Assembly (NCBI RefSeq): GCF_009797025.1 | Contig: NZ_CP047027.1 | Coordinates: forward strand, 3,906,001 to 3,970,000 | From: Cellulophaga sp. L1A9 | GTDB lineage: Bacteria; Bacteroidota; Bacteroidia; Flavobacteriales; Flavobacteriaceae | Length of the DNA: 64,000 nucleotides | Direction of reading: 5' to 3' | Part shown: piece after piece, positions 60,833 to 64,000 of the stretch | Layout: each line of letters begins with the position of its first letter | How positions within the stretch are numbered: position 1 is the stretch's first letter | Program-made: the position numbers and the translations under genes | The notes under the pieces: generated by a model | Database searches by the model: none | Told to the model about the DNA's origin: nothing | Seen by the model: the letters and a program-made list of their open reading frames with translations, nothing else

Positions 60833-61651
60833 TTAATATTGTTCATCATCACTAGGGAAATCTCTACTTTTTACATCAGAGACGTAATCTGAAATAGCTT
60901 TTCCCATTTCTTCATATAAGTTCATGTACCTACGTAAAAATCTAGGGTTAAATTCTTGGGTAAGTCCAACAAGATCATGAACTACTAAAACTTGACCGTC
61001 AACACCGTTACCAGCACCAATACCTATAACAGGAATAGTTACAAGCTCAGCAACCTCTTTAGCCAACGTAGCTGGAATTTTCTCTAGAACTATAGCAAAA
61101 CATCCTGCCTTTTCAAGCATTAAAGCATCTTCTTTTAATTTTTTAGCTTCTTCCTCTTCTTTAGCACGTACCGTATAGGTGCCAAATTTATATATAGATT
61201 GTGGCGTTAACCCTAAATGCCCCATTACAGGGATCCCTGCATTTAGTATTCTTTTTACAGATTCTTTAATTTCTAAACCACCCTCAAGTTTTACGGCATG
61301 GCCACCGCTTTCTTTCATGATTCTAATAGCAGAACGCAAGGCTTCTTTAGGATCGCTCTGGTAGCTCCCAAATGGTAAATCTACTACAACCAAAGCTCTG
61401 TTTACAGCTCTAATCACAGATGATGCATGATAGATCATTTGATCTAAGGTAATTGGCAAGGTTGTTTCGTGACCCGCCATCACATTACTTGCTGAGTCTC
61501 CAACAAGGATAACATCAACATTTGCAGCATCAACAATTTTGGCCATAGAATAATCATAGGCTGTTAACATTGAAATTTTTTCACCGTTCTTTTTCATCTC
61601 TACAAGAGATTTCACAGTCACTCTTTTGTATTCTTTTTTTGCAACAGACAT
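60833..61651 (-). CDS. panB: 3-methyl-2-oxobutanoate hydroxymethyltransferase
   Basis: ATG 61649-61651 ([16 protein letters not shown]) gives 272 residues, the usual size; the frame to 61792 would add 47 residues that do not belong. TIM barrel with the signature [50 protein letters not shown] (about 21-70), [11 protein letters not shown], and [26 protein letters not shown]. Metal Asp in GDSAS and DLPFGSY, catalytic Glu in VLEKIP. First step of pantothenate (coenzyme A) synthesis. Confidence 0.96.
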   Translation of the reverse strand: MSVAKKEYKRVTVKSLVEMKKNGEKISMLTAYDYSMAKIVDAANVDVILVGDSASNVMAGHETTLPITLDQMIYHASSVIRAVNRALVVVDLPFGSYQSDPKEALRSAIRIMKESGGHAVKLEGGLEIKESVKRILNAGIPVMGHLGLTPQSIYKFGTYTVRAKEEEEAKKLKEDALMLEKAGCFAIVLEKIPATLAKEVAELVTIPVIGIGAGNGVDGQVLVVHDLVGLTQEFNPRFLRRYMNLYEEMGKAISDYVSDVKSRDFPSDDEQY

Positions 61652-61844
61652 TAGTTCTTTTATTTGGTGGGTTAAAAGTAAGGAAATTGATTCGTTTATA
61701 GGAGCTTGTTGTATTTCTGTTTCAAATTTTTCTTTAAAAAATAAACCAACTTCTAAGTGTTGCGCAAAATTGATGTAGATTAAAATCGGCACAATTATTG
61801 GTGATCCTATTCAAATTAGTATAACCACCACAAATTATAGAAAA

Positions 61845-62408
61845 ATGAAAAAGTTTTTAGCGTGTACAATTTTATTCGTGTGTAGTTTACATGGGTTTTC
61901 TCAGGCAGCAAGTGTGGAAGCATCTACCTATGGGATACAAACAGGTTTTTTAGGGGTTTGGGTGCATAATGAATCAAAATTATCGAACACAATTGCTTTA
62001 AGATCAGAAGTAGGATTTGATTCAGGAATCTGGGGAGGCGATTATTATGATCGTACAGGTTTTTTAGTAACGCCTGTACTTACTTTAGAGCCTAGGCTCT
62101 ATTATAATTTAAATAAGAGAGTAGGGAAATCACGAAGGATAGATGGAAATAGTGGAAATTTTATAAGTCTTAAAACATCATATCACCCGGATTGGTTTGT
62201 TATTTCTAATTATGATAATATTCGTATAATCAGTGATATTTCGATTGTTCCCACTTGGGGGATTCGAAGAAATATTGGAAATCATTTCACCTATGAAGTT
62301 GGTGTAGGTATTGGGTACCAATATACCTTTGCAAAACAAGCCGGGTATCTTGAGGATGAAAGCGATGCTGCGGTAAATTTACAGATACGTATGGGGTATA
62401 GGTTTTAA
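61845..62408 (+). CDS. outer-membrane beta-barrel-like protein
   Basis: 187 residues; signal peptide MKKFLACTILFVCSLHGFSQA. The mature part alternates hydrophobic and polar residues in about eight strands (YGIQTGFLGVWVHNE, IALRSEVGFDSGIW, LTLEPRLYYNLNKR, FTYEVGVGIGYQYTFAK), with strand ends in aromatic residues, and ends MGYRF, a terminal Phe typical for outer-membrane insertion. Family not named; like small flavobacterial surface barrels. Divergent from panB with a 193-bp gap from its true start. Confidence 0.78.
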   Translation: MKKFLACTILFVCSLHGFSQAASVEASTYGIQTGFLGVWVHNESKLSNTIALRSEVGFDSGIWGGDYYDRTGFLVTPVLTLEPRLYYNLNKRVGKSRRIDGNSGNFISLKTSYHPDWFVISNYDNIRIISDISIVPTWGIRRNIGNHFTYEVGVGIGYQYTFAKQAGYLEDESDAAVNLQIRMGYRF

Positions 62409-62455
62409 CAATATAACGTCTCTTGATCAAAGAGACTTCATATATAGTTGTTAGA

Positions 62456-62953
62456 TTAAAGGTAGCTTTTTAACCGAATCGGAATCCAAATTTCTTCTTC
62501 GGATTCGGAGTTAGGGTCGGTATTGCTGTATTTTGCTCCAAGTAACTCAAAATGTTCTCGATCATCAATTTCATATTCCGAATTTGGAAGCCATTCTAAA
62601 AAAATAGCATCGAAAGTTTTTCTGAATTCCATGGCAGTGCCTACATGTTTAAAAACAGCATACAATCCGCCTTTGAGTGTATAGGTTTCCAATGAATTAG
62701 GAACCAGATCAAAATGGGTGACTTCTATAGCGGCCCATTTTAGATATAGCGCATTAGGGTCAAAATCCTGATAGTTAAAAACCTTAGGGTATTTTTGCAA
62801 ACTAAATAAGTCTGAACCTTTAGTGTTTAAAATCAATTTCTTATGTGGCATGAAACTCCCCCAAAGTGCAGCAGTGCTATCATTGTTAAATGACATAGTT
62901 CGTTGTTTTCCTACCAATTTTTTATCTAGAAGGGTTTCAATGCGATATTCCAT
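62456..62953 (-). CDS. GyrI-like effector-binding domain protein
   Basis: 165 residues, soluble. The pattern IETLLDKKLVGKQRTMSFNNDSTAALWGSFMPHKKLI, KWAAIEVTHFDLVPNSLETYTLKGGLYAVFKHVGTAMEFRKTFDAIFLEWLPNSEYEIDDREHFELLG and EIWIPI at the C-terminus is the GyrI-like small-molecule-binding fold (AraC effector-binding domain), without a DNA-binding part. The EIDDREHFE motif is characteristic. Ligand unknown. It lies 9 bp downstream of the DUF3050 gene and is probably co-transcribed. Confidence 0.87.
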   Translation of the reverse strand: MEYRIETLLDKKLVGKQRTMSFNNDSTAALWGSFMPHKKLILNTKGSDLFSLQKYPKVFNYQDFDPNALYLKWAAIEVTHFDLVPNSLETYTLKGGLYAVFKHVGTAMEFRKTFDAIFLEWLPNSEYEIDDREHFELLGAKYSNTDPNSESEEEIWIPIRLKSYL

Positions 62954-62962
62954 TTTAGACTC

Positions 62963-63748
62963 TTAATTTACGGATACTTCTTTTTGTTTCAGAATTAATT
63001 GATTAATGCCATCCCAAAGTTCAATGCGTTTCTGTAGCGCTTCTTTAGCAACTACTAATGTTTCATCCCATTTGGTAGTAGTATCACCGCACAATTCTGA
63101 AATCATTTTTAAGGAAAGCGGACCGTGTTCGTCGCCATCTAATTCTATATGGCGCTCTAAGTAGTATCTTAATTTATTATACTCGGTATTTTCTTTATCA
63201 GCTTGTTTTAAGATCTCGAAGAACATATCTGGAATTACATCTTCTCGGCCAAAAGTAAAGGCAGAAGCAACGACATGTGTTTTTTTAGTGTTGATACAAT
63301 CAAAAGAAAAGGAAACAAAATCTGAAACGGATGAGTCAATGCGTAGTAGGGCTAATGCTTCTTCAATAGGAGTACCGGCTTCGATAGTTTTTATAAAGGA
63401 CTTGATGGTGGTTGTACTTGCGCCAATTTGATTCATGGCCTCTAAGTACATTTCAAAATGGCTTTTAGGTTCTCCTACTTCGTTGATGTCACTTTCTTCG
63501 CCATGTACAATCTCGTTGATAAAGCGCGCTAAAGTGGCGTTTTTTCTGGGAATCCATGGTGTAGTGGTCGTAGTTAAATCAATTTGTAATGCTTTTAATA
63601 GTGACATAAAGTCCCAAACAGCAAAAACATGATTTTCCATAAAGATCTTAACATCATTTAAGTTTTTAAGATTCTTGTAAAGCGCATGAGATTTTAGCTG
63701 TTCTCTTAAACCTGAAAGTTCACGTTCAATATATTCCAATCTATCCAT
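62963..63748 (-). CDS. DUF3050 domain-containing protein
   Basis: 261 residues, whole length covered by DUF3050: [80 protein letters not shown] (about 88-120), [18 protein letters not shown] and [29 protein letters not shown] (about 190-218). The spaced His and Glu residues in a helical bundle resemble haem-oxygenase-like di-metal proteins, so it may bind two metals; that is inference. No signal peptide. Confidence 0.93.
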   Translation of the reverse strand: MDRLEYIERELSGLREQLKSHALYKNLKNLNDVKIFMENHVFAVWDFMSLLKALQIDLTTTTTPWIPRKNATLARFINEIVHGEESDINEVGEPKSHFEMYLEAMNQIGASTTTIKSFIKTIEAGTPIEEALALLRIDSSVSDFVSFSFDCINTKKTHVVASAFTFGREDVIPDMFFEILKQADKENTEYNKLRYYLERHIELDGDEHGPLSLKMISELCGDTTTKWDETLVVAKEALQKRIELWDGINQLILKQKEVSVN

Positions 63749-63851
63749 TCTTCAGCATTTTTAATGCGAAGTAACAAGAAAATGTTTTAAAATTATTTAA
63801 AATAAAATTAAAAATTTTATGCAAGTATTTATTTTTTCCATGAAAGTTAAT

Positions 63852-63892
63852 CACAAAAAAAATCTCTGAAGAATTATTCTCTCAGAGATTTT
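63852..63892 (-). terminator. terminator of the lysine-rich small gene
   Basis: AAAATCTCTGA (63859-63869) and its complement (63882-63892) enclose a 12-nt loop; on the minus strand the stem is followed by a run of eight T (63853-63860). It lies 10 bp after the stop of the 31-residue gene. Confidence 0.82.
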
Positions 63893-63901
63893 ATGGTGCT
63901 A

Positions 63902-63997
63902 TTACTTTTTCTTAGCTCTTTTTTCTTCTTTTTTTTCTTTAGCCGTTTTTAGGGGCTCCTTTTTTACATTCTTCTTCGCATCTTTACTTTTTGCCAT
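63902..63997 (-). CDS. 31-residue lysine-rich small protein
   Basis: ATG 63995-63997, stop TAA 63902-63904. The product starts MAKSKDAKKNVKKEP and ends AKEKKEEKRAKKK: more than 45 percent Lys, no aromatic residue. An own terminator follows directly, which supports it as a real gene. Such short Lys/Glu-rich proteins occur in many Flavobacteriaceae; nucleic-acid or ribosome association is inference. Confidence 0.65.
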   Translation of the reverse strand: MAKSKDAKKNVKKEPLKTAKEKKEEKRAKKK

Positions 63998-64000
63998 GTT

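Noticed and set aside
1-64000. CRISPR array, tRNA, rRNA, prophage or integrative element
   Set aside because: No regularly spaced repeats, no tRNA or rRNA sequence, no integrase or phage structural gene; the only mobile element is the IS.

Overview
The window is AT-rich chromosomal DNA from a Bacteroidota, almost certainly a member of the Flavobacteriaceae and probably a marine one; I do not assign a genus. Evidence: promoters of the TTG-N17-23-TANNTTTG type with little Shine-Dalgarno signal, a SusC/SusD pair, a bacillithiol-type deacetylase (BshB1), fused CcsB/CcsA cytochrome c maturation protein, DUF4290, DUF493, DUF2911 and YqgE proteins, MurA with the Bacteroidota-type active site, and many small lipoproteins. 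No rRNA, tRNA or CRISPR array was seen.

Layout. 1-7.3 kb: core genes (YqgE, HU, an AAA kinase-recQ-fmt operon, DUF493, DUF4290-murA). 7.3-11.5 kb: a hypothetical membrane protein, then a gene for a PD-(D/E)XK nuclease-like protein split by an IS3-family (IS407-type) element; both halves, the 4-bp target duplication and the restored reading frame can be read directly. 11.5-16.8 kb: cyclophilin lipoprotein, TetR regulator beside a decayed SDR gene, and a four-gene operon (VOC protein, pirin, DUF695, LOV-like PAS protein). 16.9-28.9 kb: a PUL-like locus carrying no carbohydrate enzymes: a degenerate one-piece sensor/AraC regulator, a frameshifted susC, susD, a secreted phosphodiesterase-alkaline phosphatase fusion and a secreted calcineurin-type phosphoesterase. 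This looks like an uptake and cleavage system for organic phosphate esters.

28.9-41.5 kb: GNAT and TIM-barrel genes, an SRPBCC-SDR-photolyase operon, a DUF2911 protein, an operon of PIG-L deacetylase, 33-residue membrane microprotein and sodium/solute symporter, and a five-gene operon with maf and kdsC-like genes. 41.7-54.8 kb: ccsBA, trans-sulfuration enzyme, bshB1, fasciclin protein, pheT, TlpA-like lipoprotein, leuA-leuB. 54.9-64 kb: helical-repeat protein, EamA transporter, YHYH lipoprotein pair, lspA-rluA, panB, outer-membrane protein, GyrI-like and DUF3050 genes, and a 31-residue lysine-rich protein.

The points of most interest are the phosphoester locus (signal-dead regulator plus broken SusC), the IS-interrupted nuclease gene with a palindrome at its promoter, and the unlisted small protein between the deacetylase and the symporter. 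All functional statements come from reading sequence and recalling families; no database search was run.
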